DNA from: G963676095 sp963676095
GTDB lineage: Bacteria; Bacteroidota; Bacteroidia; Bacteroidales; Prolixibacteraceae
NCBI GenBank assembly: GCA_963676095.1
Contig: OY781040.1
Coordinates: 62,001-126,000, forward strand
Direction: 5' to 3'
Length of the DNA stretch: 64,000 nt
Shown here: positions 26,506 through 35,415 of the stretch, one piece after another
Position numbering within the stretch: the first letter of the stretch is position 1
Layout: every line of letters begins with the position of its first letter
The notes under the pieces: model-generated
The model's database searches: none
Seen by the model: the letters and a program-made list of their open reading frames with translations, nothing else
What the model was told of the DNA's origin: nothing
Program-made: the position numbers and the translations under genes

Positions 26506-28235
26506 GTTTACCCTCCCATCGCAACCATCTGGATCTGCTTGCCGGTGAACTAATGGGTATGGGGGCAACAAGAACAGAAGAACGGGAGATGGCTGTTCAA
26601 CACCAAATAGATACCACCCCGATATATTTTGAAGCTTGTGAAAGTGTCCCCGAAGCAGGGGTACTGCTGCTGTTACCCTTTCTGGAAGAAACCGGCCTGT
26701 TTAGTTTCAGGGAGCACTACCAAGAACTGGATCCGGGCTATTATTACCTGGATTTTATCGTTTTATTTTTGGCTTTCATGTATTTGCGCAGGATCAAAAA
26801 CCCCGAGCAGTTAAAGCACCACAGTCCCGGTGAATTTGGCAAGATCATGGGCCTGGACCGGGTACCGGAAGCCAAATGCTTACGGGGTAAATTAAAAGAG
26901 ATCTGCACCCAGGGGCACACCCGGGATTGGAACATGGAATTGGCCGGCAAGTGGTCATGTGCAGAAGAAAACGAGTTTTATTACATTGACGGGCATGTTC
27001 AGGTTTACACCGGATACCAGGCCCGCCTGGGAAAGAAACATGTATCCAGGCAAAAGCTTTGCCTGCCGGGGATGCAGGAATTTTGGGTAAATAACTCCCG
27101 GGGGATGCCTTATTTCTATGTCACCGGGCAGGTGAATGAGAAGTTACTGGAGATGCTGGACGGGGCCATTATCCCCGCGTTACTGGAACAGATGCCGTGC
27201 AAATATACCCCGGAAGAATTGGAGCAGGACCCTGACCTGCCCCGGTTAACCCTTGTTTTCGACCGGGAAGCATACAGCCCTGAGTTTTTTAAAAAAATAT
27301 GGGATGATTACCGCATTGCCGTGATCACTTACCGCAAAGCAGTGAAAGATTGCTGGGATGAAAATGACTTTTCCCCTTACACCATTGATATCGAAGGTAA
27401 TCCAAACACCATGATGCTGGAAGAAAAACCGGTGGTATTGAACGGGGTACCCATGCGGGAAGTCAGGAGGTTATCGGATGGGCACCAAACCAGCGTGATC
27501 ACTACCAACAAAAAATTGTCGGTCTTGCTGATTGCCCTTTACATGTTTGCCCGCTGGAGCCAGGAAAATTTTTTCAAGTACATGAGACAAGACTACGACT
27601 TTGACCGGATCATGCAATACACAGTAGAACAGATCGATCAGGAGATGGTGGTAAACAATCCTGAGTACAATAATATCACCTGCAAAATCGGTAAGTTAAG
27701 GGAAAAGATCAGCCGCCGCAAAGCCCTTCTGTTTGAGTTGATCGAAGATCACCTGGAAGAAGACCTGGATCACTCGGGCAAATACCAGCAAAGACAGGGC
27801 AAAGTCCGCGAGGAACTCCGGGAACTGGAAAATCTGGAAAAAGAATGGCTGGAGAAAAGAAGCCGGATCCCAAGCCGGATCAAAATCAGGGAAATGCCCC
27901 AAGAGATCCGCTACGCCAAATTGCATACCGAAAGTAAGCGTTTCCAGAACATCATCAAGATGATCTGTTACCGGGCCGAAACTTCTTTTGCCAACCTGCT
28001 CTCCCCTGGCTTTAAAAGAAGCGTCGATGAAAAACGAACCCTGGTAAAAAGTATGATCAAGTCACCGGCAGACATCATCCCGGATGCGCAAAATAACAAA
28101 CTGACCGTAAAAATCTATAGCCAGTCAACCAGCAGAATGAATGCTGCCCTTCAGAAAGTAATCCAACAAATCAACGCCTGTCAGACAAAATATCCCGGGA
28201 CTAACCTGGTGCTTAACTTTGAAATCGCGACATGA
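26502..28235 (+). CDS. IS second frame: DDE transposase (OrfB)
   Basis: A 577-residue frame that would start at TTG 26502, but is more probably entered by -1 frameshifting from OrfA. Likely catalytic acids: Asp in EFYYIDGHVQVYTG, Asp in LTLVFDREAYSPEFF and Glu in RWSQENFFKYMRQDYDFD. About 405-500 is a charged coiled coil (KYQQRQGKVREELRELENLE). The catalytic pattern resembles IS4/IS1182-superfamily DDE transposases. No internal stop, so the element may be active. Confidence 0.85.
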   Translation: MSLPSHRNHLDLLAGELMGMGATRTEEREMAVQHQIDTTPIYFEACESVPEAGVLLLLPFLEETGLFSFREHYQELDPGYYYLDFIVLFLAFMYLRRIKNPEQLKHHSPGEFGKIMGLDRVPEAKCLRGKLKEICTQGHTRDWNMELAGKWSCAEENEFYYIDGHVQVYTGYQARLGKKHVSRQKLCLPGMQEFWVNNSRGMPYFYVTGQVNEKLLEMLDGAIIPALLEQMPCKYTPEELEQDPDLPRLTLVFDREAYSPEFFKKIWDDYRIAVITYRKAVKDCWDENDFSPYTIDIEGNPNTMMLEEKPVVLNGVPMREVRRLSDGHQTSVITTNKKLSVLLIALYMFARWSQENFFKYMRQDYDFDRIMQYTVEQIDQEMVVNNPEYNNITCKIGKLREKISRRKALLFELIEDHLEEDLDHSGKYQQRQGKVREELRELENLEKEWLEKRSRIPSRIKIREMPQEIRYAKLHTESKRFQNIIKMICYRAETSFANLLSPGFKRSVDEKRTLVKSMIKSPADIIPDAQNNKLTVKIYSQSTSRMNAALQKVIQQINACQTKYPGTNLVLNFEIAT

Positions 28236-28409
28236 ATTTTACGTCAGGTCAGGAGTTCTGAATTTGAAGATTACAGTTATGGCTTCCGGCCCAATCGCAA
28301 CGCACAGCAAGCGGTACTCAAAGCTCAGGAATACATTTTGTTGAGCGAACTGCCTATTTTACCAAATAAAGACACCCCGGAACAGGAATACTGATAAGTG
28401 AATCTTTCC

Positions 28410-28520
28410 GAAATTATGCATTAATATCTCCAGGTTTATGCGTTAATCTTTCCAAAATTATGCACTATAATTTCCAGGATTATGCACTACTATTTTGAAA
28501 ATTATACAGTAATTTTTTAA
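28410..28520. repeat. Tandem ~22-bp repeats, array 1 (TTATGCNNTAAT units)
   Basis: Five degenerate units such as AATTATGCATTAATATCTCC and AAATTATGCACTATAATTTCC, spaced 21-22 bp. A similar array is at 50365-50479. No open frame passes through. Confidence 0.7.
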
Positions 28521-28538
28521 TTCACCCATCCTGAACAA

Positions 28539-28915
28539 ATATTGTTTACCCCCGCTTCGGTCAATAATTTGACCGTATTTAAAGATGCTTGGTCCGGTAT
28601 TGAGAACAGAACTTTTTGGGGCGACAAAATTTATTTTGTAACCGAGTTAACCCAGTATATGATGGAACATCAAAACTCTGAAATGCTTGCACCTGTAAAA
28701 GCAGTAAAAGGCATGCCTGAAGTAATAAGACAAAGATTGAAAGCAGCCGATGGCTTATTTTCAACTGCCGTTTCCTAAGTCAGGCAGCCCATTGAAGCAA
28801 TTTTTAATTGGCTCATTGAAAAGACAGATATTCAAAGGGCTAGTAAAGTTGGGTCTACTAAAGGTCTAATGCTTCATGCTTTCGGAAGATTAGCTACTGC
28901 TTTTATAACATTATA
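28539..28915 (+). pseudogene. DDE transposase, C-terminal fragment with a stop codon
   Basis: Reads FTPASVNNLTVFKDAW, FWGDKIYFV and LKAADGLFSTAVS, then TAA at 28776, then in the same frame VRQPIEAIFNWLIEKTDIQR, KVGSTKGLMLHAFGRLATA. This is the end of an IS4/IS982-like DDE transposase, with the glutamate in RQPIEAIFNW as the likely third acid. It is cut on the left by an unrelated sequence and on the right by the IS630-like element. Confidence 0.75.
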
Positions 28916-28917
28916 CT

Positions 28918-29970
28918 TCATTTGGGATAAATTTCCGCACGTTTATTTTCAAAAGATTGGAATTTTAGGGTCAATAAATTATTCAGATCATCCTTGTATT
29001 CTTGATTAATTGATTGAAAGAATGAGGTAATGGCATTATGAAAAAGGGTTGATGTTTCATAATATTTTGCGTACAGTATTTTTTTCTTAGTGAATTTCCA
29101 TAAGCGTTCAATAATATTCAGGTTAGGGGAATAGGAAGGTAAAAACAGGAGGGTTATTCCTAATTCCCTTGCTGCATTTTCAACTACTTTACAATGTTGA
29201 TAACGGGCATTGTCCAGAACAATTTTCAGGGGTAAATCCACATAAACTTCCCGGAGTTGTTTAAAAAATGCAATAATGGTTTCTGCATTAATAAAAGTAG
29301 TATTGTTCAGGGTTATAATTTGTTTTGTAATAGCATCAACAGCTCCCAGTACATTGATCCGGTTGCGCCCAGAAGAGGCTTTGATGAATAAACGGGCCAC
29401 ACACCACAAGGCGCAAATAAAAGGTTCCAAAATAAAATGGGCCGCATCCATAAACAACAGGTGGCATTTCCCGTTCTGAGCTTCTTCAATGGCTGGTTCC
29501 AAGGTTGTTTTCATCCATTGCTGTTGTTTTTGGGCATCTGCTTTTGCCGGGATATGTCCCGTTTTGATATAAGGCAATCCGTGTCGTTTCATAAAGGCAC
29601 GAACCTGGGAAGGACTTCGGTCAATACCCGTCATCTTCTCAATACGCCATTTGGCCTCATTGATACTCATCGGGGGCTGTTTGGTAAAAGATTCCAATAT
29701 GCTGTCTGCATAGTTTTCCAGTTTACTTTTGTTCGTACCGTAACCAACCTTGCAAAGACTTTCAAAACCCTCTTGCACATAGCGCTTAGTCCAATAACCA
29801 ACCGAATCCCGGTTCAAGTCCGCTAAAACTCCGATCTGCTCATTAGACAGACCTGTGATAATCTTTAAATAAACGGCCTGTATTCTTTTTTGAACCATTG
29901 CATCAGGATAATGATATCTTTCATAATTTAGCCGTTGAATTTCGGCTCCGTCGAGATTTATTGGAAGCAT
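28918..29970 (-). CDS. IS630-family transposase
   Basis: A 350-residue full-length DDE transposase. The N-terminal helix-turn-helix region (GLSNEQIGVLADLNRDSVGY) is followed by a second winged helix (MSINEAKWRIEKMTGIDRSP). The catalytic motifs are LLFMDAAHF (Asp), KIVLDNARYQ (Asp) and LPSYSPNLNIIERLWKFTK (Glu), matching the DDE_3 domain. Its last two codons and stop lie outside the 16-bp inverted repeat at 28924, so the stop is supplied by the flank or the repeat is not the true end. Confidence 0.92.
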   Translation of the reverse strand: MLPINLDGAEIQRLNYERYHYPDAMVQKRIQAVYLKIITGLSNEQIGVLADLNRDSVGYWTKRYVQEGFESLCKVGYGTNKSKLENYADSILESFTKQPPMSINEAKWRIEKMTGIDRSPSQVRAFMKRHGLPYIKTGHIPAKADAQKQQQWMKTTLEPAIEEAQNGKCHLLFMDAAHFILEPFICALWCVARLFIKASSGRNRINVLGAVDAITKQIITLNNTTFINAETIIAFFKQLREVYVDLPLKIVLDNARYQHCKVVENAARELGITLLFLPSYSPNLNIIERLWKFTKKKILYAKYYETSTLFHNAITSFFQSINQEYKDDLNNLLTLKFQSFENKRAEIYPK

Positions 29971-30083
29971 ATCTTCTTTAGATTTTTGGTAGAACTAATT
30001 TGATATGCTTCTCTTTTTATTTTACGCCTCTCCTGACAAAGTTTTCAACTTTCTCTTGTTAATTATTTGCGGAAATTTATCCC
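28924..30083 (-). mobile_element. IS630-like insertion sequence
   Basis: A perfect 16-bp inverted repeat GGGATAAATTTCCGCA at 28924-28939 and 30068-30083 encloses the transposase gene (about 1160 bp). No TA duplication could be confirmed, so the exact ends are provisional. Confidence 0.6.
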
Positions 30084-30190
30084 GTGCGAAGTATAGCTAT
30101 TTAACTCTTGATTCGCATTACGAACAAATCTCTGGGGGTGTCAACATCGCACTTAACCTCTGTGCTGCGTCGGGCAGAGCCTTAATGGTA

Positions 30191-31015
30191 TTGAACTAAA
30201 CCCGCTTTGCGGGAGCTTATTGTTCATCTAAAATAGGAATAGTTGGTGATATGTACTGATTTTACTGCCCGTAAATTTTAAACAAAATTATTATGAGCAG
30301 AAAATCTTACCTGGAGCAGGCCTGCCAGGCGGTTCCCGAGTTTAAAACCCTCAGCGAAAAGTTCCTTCGCAAGTACACCATTGCCGGTAAATCCGGATCA
30401 TGCACGCGAAACTACCTGATGCAAATATCAAAAATGGTGCTCCATTTCGGATGTTCGCCACTGGATTTATCCATCGACCAGATGGAAGAATACCTTTTCC
30501 ATCTCCGCCAAAATGAAAAGCCGAGCATGAGCTCTTTCAAACACCTGGTGTACGGGCTGCGCACCCTGTTTTCGATGTTCAAAAACGAGAAACTGTATCT
30601 GGCACTGCCTGCTATATCCGGCAGTAAGGCATTGCCTGTAGTCTTTTCCCAACCCGAAATCAAACTCATCCTGAAAACGCCCAAACTATTAAAGCACCGG
30701 GCGCTGTTTGCCGTTACTTACGACTGCGGGCTTCGCATCTCAGAGGTAATAAACCTGAAAATAACCGATATCGATTTTGACCGTCGGCAGGTACATGTCC
30801 GCCAAAGCAAATACAAAAAAGACCGTTACGTGCCTGTTTCCCCGCTCTCCATTAAAGGAATAAAACAGTACCTGGAAGCTTCCAACCCGCAAACATGGCT
30901 TTTCAACGGCAAGGTCAGGGGGGAGCAGATCAGTCACGAAGGGATACGCCATGCTTTTCGTTCGTGCATGCAAAAGACTGGCATCCGCAAAGCTGCCTGT
31001 ATCCATACCTTGCGT
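30191..31015 (+). mobile_element. IS91-like element, 5' fragment
   Basis: From TTGAACTAAACCCGC with the hairpin CCCGC-TTT-GCGGG, nearly identical to the 5' part of the intact copy (47995 leftwards) until CCTTGCG at 31015, where it is replaced by unrelated sequence. Confidence 0.8.
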
Positions 31016-31084
31016 TATCCAAACAAAAATAAAATCCAAACCTTTATTTTTATATTGTTGATTACCAATAGATTTATCAAATAA
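30293..31084 (+). pseudogene. IS91-associated tyrosine recombinase, C-terminally truncated
   Basis: Codons 1-241 match the intact recombinase at 47000-47893 almost residue for residue, through the catalytic Arg region (YDCGLRISEVINLK) to CIHTLR. The C-terminal catalytic part (RHSYATHLL, GHAD and the active-site Tyr) is missing; the frame continues for 22 unrelated codons (YPNKNKIQTFIF) to 31084. It cannot be catalytically active. Confidence 0.85.
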
Positions 31085-31390
31085 AGGTTTGGATATTTTT
31101 ATCCCATTTACATCGCAAAAAGTGGCAAGACTACCCATATCGGTTTTGCATTTTTTAGATATGTTCCTTTTGTCTTCATCTTCTAAAGTAGCAAGAGCTC
31201 TGGCTTTCTGCTCAATAGTGATATCCAGATATGCCATCGAAGTCTGGATGTTACAACAGAACAGGAATTAAAAGCCCTCGCCACCCTTGAAGATGAAAAA
31301 GAGAGGAAAATGCCTAAGAAATGGAAAGGTAAGGAAAACTCTCTTTTAGCATTATGTGGCCTTAATTAATTGCGGCGTAGTATAATGAAA
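31016..31390. repeat. Insertion with inverted duplication between recombinase halves
   Basis: Contains AATCCAAACCTTTATTT (31029-31045) and its inverse near 31080, and a head-to-head duplication: the minus strand from 31237 reads LDITIEQKARALATLEDEDK and the plus strand from 31253 reads LDVTTEQELKALATLEDEKE, then GLN and stop at 31369. The encoded piece is the C-terminus of a protein I do not recognise. Confidence 0.6.
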
Positions 31391-31597
31391 TCCAAACGTT
31401 TGGATTTCTTCCGGCACAGTTTTGCCACGCACCATCTCGAACAGGGCACCAACCTTTTGGTCATCCAGCGGCTGATGGGACATGCCGATTTAAGCAACAC
31501 GCTAAAATACCTTCATGTACAGCAATTGAACACCGGGCAGGTAATCAATCCACTGGATACCCTGGAAGGACTGGAGGGGCTATGCAAAAACAAATAA
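31391..31597 (+). pseudogene. Tyrosine recombinase, C-terminal fragment
   Basis: Reads FFRHSFATHHLEQGTNLLVI, QRLMGHADLSNTLKYLHVQ, containing the HxxR, GH and Tyr catalytic residues of a phage-integrase-type recombinase. It differs from the recombinase at 47000-47893, so it belongs to a second, related IS91-like element whose transposase starts at 31582 (16-bp overlap). Confidence 0.75.
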
Positions 31598-32225
31598 CCG
31601 TTGGCGACATCCTGCACGAACATGGAGGGCACTACATCAGCAAAAATCAGTTACCTGACGGGCAACGAAGCGTAATTCACCTGTTGTCAGCCTGCCGTAC
31701 TGCTGGCCTTGGCAGCCATTTCGAGAAATGCGACCATTGCAGCTATACCGGAAAGTCATACAACAGTTGCCGTAACCGTCATTGCCCGGTATGCCAGCAA
31801 AAAGACAAGCTCGGGTGGCTGGACAAGCGTATGAAAGAACTTCTTCCGGTGGGTTATTACCATCTGGTATTTACCCTTCCGCATGAGCTAAACAGGCTTT
31901 GCCTGCAAAACATTTCCGCGTCGGCCTGATGTGTTACCATCTGACGGGAAAAAACGGAACCACCCTTTTGTGATCCCCGTCTAATGGGTCATTGGCGGGA
32001 TTGTTTTTTGTGTATTTGCGATACTGATTTTTGATTTCGTTTTGGGATTTCTCACAGAGATGGTTATCATCGGGCCATGTGAGCCAGAGGGAAGCCTCTT
32101 GCCTGTTTTTAAACGGGTTCGATGCCCGTTTAAAAACAAAAAAGACGCCGGACATGTGACTGCCGGCGCCTGCGGCTGACCATCGGTTTAACGTTTCACC
32201 CCGGGTCGCCTCTTGCCAAAGTCGG

Positions 32226-33041
32226 TCAGATGGTATCTTTTGGTGCTTGTTCATATTTTTGCTGGAGCAGTTCTCCTTCATACTTACGGTAACTTGGTCC
32301 CCGTACCTCCACGCGTATGGAGTGATGAAAAATACGATCCAGGATGGCCGCAGTGGAGATCGGGTCTCCCAGGTAATCGGCCCAGTCGGATTCCTCCACG
32401 TTGGTGGTAAATATCAGGGATTTATCCCTGTTGTAACGTTCATTGATTACTTTAAAGAGCAGGTGGGCTTCTTTGGTGACCTCTAACTCGAGGCGATCAT
32501 GCCCCATTTCGTCAATGACCAGCAAATCCGGGTTCACGTATTTTCTTAACCTGGCCTGCAGGGTCTTTTCATAGACCCCCTGGTTTAAATCGTTTAACAT
32601 ATCCGAACAGGTGGTGTACAGTACCTTATAACATTTTCTGCACGCCAGCAGGGCTAAGGCCATCGCCATGTGCGACTTGCCTGTTCCTGTCCCGCCGATA
32701 AAAAGGATGGACTCTTTGCGGTGGAAGAACTCCAGGGTAGCCAGGTCCATGACCAGGCTTTTTTTTAAACGGGGCTGGAACGAAAAGTCAAAATCATCCA
32801 GCAGCTTGTAAGGCTTAGGCAGTTTGCTTTCCTGTATCCGGTATTGGATACTGCGCTCCCGTTTAGCCCCGGCTTCATTTTGGATCACGCGGCGGATAAA
32901 CCCCGCGTAGCCCATGTCCGATTCCGTGGCCTGGCTGATCAGGTGATCATACTCCTTCTCCAGGTATTTTAATCCCAAATACCGGCAGTTTTCCAAAAAG
33001 GCGGTATCCGCTGCGGCCTGTACTTTGGCGTTACTCTTCAT
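32226..33041 (-). CDS. IstB-like AAA+ ATPase (copy 1)
   Basis: Taking the ATG at 33041, a 271-residue helper ATPase with Walker A GGTGTGKS (about 116-123) and Walker B LLVIDEMG (about 173-180), plus the sensor region LIFTTNVEESDW. IstB-type proteins assemble on DNA and load the IstA transposase at target sites. An ATG at 33068 would add nine residues, but these lie inside the istA-like gene; the ATG at 33041 overlaps the end of that gene by 11 bp, a translational-coupling arrangement. Identical to 53485-54300. Confidence 0.92.
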   Translation of the reverse strand: MKSNAKVQAAADTAFLENCRYLGLKYLEKEYDHLISQATESDMGYAGFIRRVIQNEAGAKRERSIQYRIQESKLPKPYKLLDDFDFSFQPRLKKSLVMDLATLEFFHRKESILFIGGTGTGKSHMAMALALLACRKCYKVLYTTCSDMLNDLNQGVYEKTLQARLRKYVNPDLLVIDEMGHDRLELEVTKEAHLLFKVINERYNRDKSLIFTTNVEESDWADYLGDPISTAAILDRIFHHSIRVEVRGPSYRKYEGELLQQKYEQAPKDTI

Positions 33042-34467
33042 GGGAAGTGGTTTTGAAGGTAAAATCAATTTCTGTCTGTTTTTGGGCGTTGACCTTTAAA
33101 AAGTTTTCCACGGCCTGGGACTCAAAAACCCGGTATTTTAACGCGCGGCCCACGGCCCGGAGCAGGTCATCTGCCCGGTAATTGACTTTTAAAGAAAGGA
33201 TGTGCTGCCAGTGATGCAGGAACGTGACGGGTTTATGCTTTTTTATCTCCCTGGTGTAAGCCTGCATCACCTCTCCGAAAGCATCCAGGCGGGCGGCTAC
33301 CTCTGCCGCGCCAAGACGGTATTTGCACACCGGGCCGCTACGTCCGATATACCGGTTCTTCCTCCCTTTTTCCGCCAGGGGATAACTGACCAGCGGGTGA
33401 CAGGCGGGGCTGTAGATGGTGATCTCTTTTTCGTTAACCCGTACCGGGCACGTTTCGTACAGGTACCCTTTGGGAACCATGTAATAATACCCCTCCCACC
33501 GGATAGCCGATTCGTTATTGACCACCCGGTATTCGATGGTGGAGGTATCATACTGGGCGGCAGGCAAAGGCTGTAAAAAGGGGAGTTCCTCCCGGTAAAG
33601 GTCGATGGGTTTGCGCCCCGTGGTACGGTGGATACGCTCATCATTATACTGGGTGAGCCAGCTTTGAAGTTGTGCTTTCACATCTTCTTTATCCCGGAAC
33701 TCCCGTCCGTTCAGAAAGCTCTTCTCCAGGTACCAGAACGGGCGCTCCACCTTTAAATTTTCCCGGGGTTTGCCAGGGTGAATCGCTAGGGGAATGAACC
33801 GGTAATGGGTCGCGAACCCCAAATACGTTTTGTTAAAGACCGGACCACCTAACTCCCAGCGGTCCACGCAGGCTTTCTGGTTATCGCTTTTGATCTCCCG
33901 AGGAACCCCGTCCAGGTAAACAAAGGCATTGATTAATGCCCTCAAAAGCGTACCCTGGCTTTTGTCCTCCACCACCTCGATCCACTGGCGCCGGGAGTAA
34001 TTTAAAATAAAGCTGAAAAAAGTGATCTTTCCGCTTTCTCCCCCGGTAAAATCAATCACGTAATCGCTCCAGTCATGACAAGCCCTCCCGCCGGGAGCAG
34101 TCTCCACGCAAACAATGGGCTCCGCGGTCTTTTTCCCCCGTGCAAGAGCCAGGTAATTACGCAGGATCGTTCTTCCTCCCTGGTAACCTTTTTCTGTTAA
34201 AAGTTCCAGTATCCGCTGGTTGGTAATGGGGGGATTCCCAAATTTTTCCAGCAGTTCCCTGATGTAGGGCTTATACGCATCCAGTTTGGAGGGTTTACTC
34301 TCCGGGGGCTTCATGTTTTGAACCCCGCTTTCCCGCTGGTGCGCATTCCGTGCCAAAATGCGCTTTATCCGTCCGCGGGTAATGCCCAGCTCCCGTGACA
34401 ACCGGCGCACGGCCCAGCCCCGGCTGTAAAGGCTGACCACGTTATTTTCAAGTGATTCATCTTTCAT
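33031..34467 (-). CDS. IstA-like DDE transposase (copy 1)
   Basis: A 478-residue transposase. The N-terminal helix-turn-helix is WAVRRLSRELGITRGRIKRI (about 18-37). The DDE core has Asp132 (CHDWSD), Asp195 (IKSDNQKA) and Glu241 (LKVERPFWYLE), followed by the IstA-type beta-barrel region (EYRVVNNESAIRWEGYYYMV). The sequence is distant from typical IS21 IstA, and the extra upstream genes are unusual. Its ATG overlaps the ParB-like stop by 4 bp (ATGA). Identical to 52059-53495. Confidence 0.92.
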   Translation of the reverse strand: MKDESLENNVVSLYSRGWAVRRLSRELGITRGRIKRILARNAHQRESGVQNMKPPESKPSKLDAYKPYIRELLEKFGNPPITNQRILELLTEKGYQGGRTILRNYLALARGKKTAEPIVCVETAPGGRACHDWSDYVIDFTGGESGKITFFSFILNYSRRQWIEVVEDKSQGTLLRALINAFVYLDGVPREIKSDNQKACVDRWELGGPVFNKTYLGFATHYRFIPLAIHPGKPRENLKVERPFWYLEKSFLNGREFRDKEDVKAQLQSWLTQYNDERIHRTTGRKPIDLYREELPFLQPLPAAQYDTSTIEYRVVNNESAIRWEGYYYMVPKGYLYETCPVRVNEKEITIYSPACHPLVSYPLAEKGRKNRYIGRSGPVCKYRLGAAEVAARLDAFGEVMQAYTREIKKHKPVTFLHHWQHILSLKVNYRADDLLRAVGRALKYRVFESQAVENFLKVNAQKQTEIDFTFKTTSHEE

Positions 34468-35342
34468 TTTTCGTAGGATTTTAAGATTGATTGGATGGTT
34501 TTTGTCTTCCGAACGATGTCGACGAACCCCGGTGAGAGGATCTCACGCTCCAAGGCGGCCAGTTCTTTCAGAGGCGGGTTGGTGCCTTGTCCAATGAAAA
34601 CATGCTGGTAATGCCCAAGCATACGCGAGGTTTTTAGTAACCTGTTCCCCTGCAAACTTAAACGGCTGTCATGAATCTCCCCTTCCAGGGTGGCTTTCTC
34701 GATCGTTTCCAGGGGATGGCCCAAAAGCCAGCTTTGTTCTTCCACTGTTTTTGCCTGCAGGTATTTTTTTACCAGCAACCCCGTCTGCCGGCTGGTCAGG
34801 TTATGACCGACAATCAACTTTAAAAACGCCTCCTGTTTGCCGCGCGGCAAATGAGCCAACTCCCGCGCGTGAGTGGGGGTAATCTTTCCCAGTTTGAGGT
34901 GAACCTTTACAGTCTCGTCCAACCGCTCGATAAAAGACAAACGCCGGCTTACCCACGAGATGCTTTTCCCTACCAGCCGGGCAATCTCTTCCTGACCAAG
35001 CAAATGTTCCTTTTTTAAACTGTAAACCACCTGCGCCTGCTCAAAATCGGCCAGGCTGGCGCCTTGCCCGTTATAGGTCAGAATCATCACCTTGGCCGTC
35101 ACATCATCCACCTCTGCCACCCGGGCCTGCAAACTCTCCCATTCCAATAACCGGGAGGCAAAAAAACGCTTGAAGCCATCAAGTAACTGGAACCTGGCAC
35201 CAGTCCGGCGGACGATCACCGGGTGAAGCTGACCCACTGATTCCAGTGAACGCTGCATCGCCTGGACCTGTCCCGGGGTGGTTAGCCGGAAACGGGAGAA
35301 ACTCTCGTCCAGATTTGCCAGTTTGATCGGTTGCTGGTCCAT
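34464..35342 (-). CDS. ParB-like DNA-binding protein of the transposon (copy 1)
   Basis: A 292-residue protein resembling ParB/Spo0J: an N-terminal ParB domain (about 18-95, with SLESVGQLHPVIVRR and LLDGFKRFFASRLLEW) and the HTH_ParB motif (about 113-140, LLGQEEIARLVGKSISWVSR), then a helical C-terminus. The residues of the CTP-binding GxRR motif are changed to GFKRF. No ParA is present, and the gene sits directly before the transposase with a 4-bp overlap. It therefore likely serves transposition (binding ends or repeats, immunity or regulation) rather than partition; that is inference. Identical to 51184-52062. Confidence 0.85.
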   Translation of the reverse strand: MDQQPIKLANLDESFSRFRLTTPGQVQAMQRSLESVGQLHPVIVRRTGARFQLLDGFKRFFASRLLEWESLQARVAEVDDVTAKVMILTYNGQGASLADFEQAQVVYSLKKEHLLGQEEIARLVGKSISWVSRRLSFIERLDETVKVHLKLGKITPTHARELAHLPRGKQEAFLKLIVGHNLTSRQTGLLVKKYLQAKTVEEQSWLLGHPLETIEKATLEGEIHDSRLSLQGNRLLKTSRMLGHYQHVFIGQGTNPPLKELAALEREILSPGFVDIVRKTKTIQSILKSYEK

Positions 35343-35415
35343 CTCTTTTTGCTGTTAATTGTCCTGCTAAGTTAAAAACCGGACGCATCACGGTCAATGG
35401 AGTCCGGTTTTACAA

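Larger units (their letters stand above)
25937..28260 (+). mobile_element. DDE insertion sequence within the group II intron RT gene
   Basis: 2324 bp bounded by perfect 17-bp inverted repeats CAGAACTCCTGACCTGA (25937-25953) and its complement (28244-28260). A 5-bp target duplication AATTT flanks it (25932-25936 and 28261-28265; GAATTT is possible if one end is one base shorter). It carries two overlapping frames. The family is uncertain: related to large DDE elements with long coiled C-termini such as IS1634-like or unclassified IS. Confidence 0.9.
25634..28396 (+). pseudogene. Group II intron reverse transcriptase/maturase, N-terminal part, split by an IS
   Basis: Codons 1-101 (25634-25936) read IEQVLNRRNIMRAYRQVVSN, GSAGTDGMAVTDL and then GVEIPKSNGKFRLLGVPTAT, DRMLQQAVGQVL, which are RT domains 0 to 2. 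The gene continues across the 2324-bp insertion at 28261 with EDYSYGFRPNRNAQQAVLKA; restoring the 5-bp duplication gives an unbroken KFEMEFEDYSYGFRP. It then runs into foreign sequence (LLSELPILPNKD) and stops at 28396, so the catalytic YADD region and maturase domain are missing. Pieces of the 3' end occur elsewhere in the window. Confidence 0.85.

Noticed and set aside
28410..28520. Possible CRISPR array
   Set aside because: The 22-bp units are contiguous and degenerate with no spacers, and no cas gene is present.
30005..30190. Small plus-strand protein of 64 codons
   Set aside because: It spans the right inverted repeat of the IS630-like element and has no coding features.
33297..33644. 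Open frames antisense or out of frame to the istA-like gene
   Set aside because: They follow from the high GC of the transposon; the DDE protein in the main frame is clearly the real gene.
34464..35342. Plasmid partition locus
   Set aside because: There is no ParA, no replication gene, and the gene is inside a duplicated transposon.
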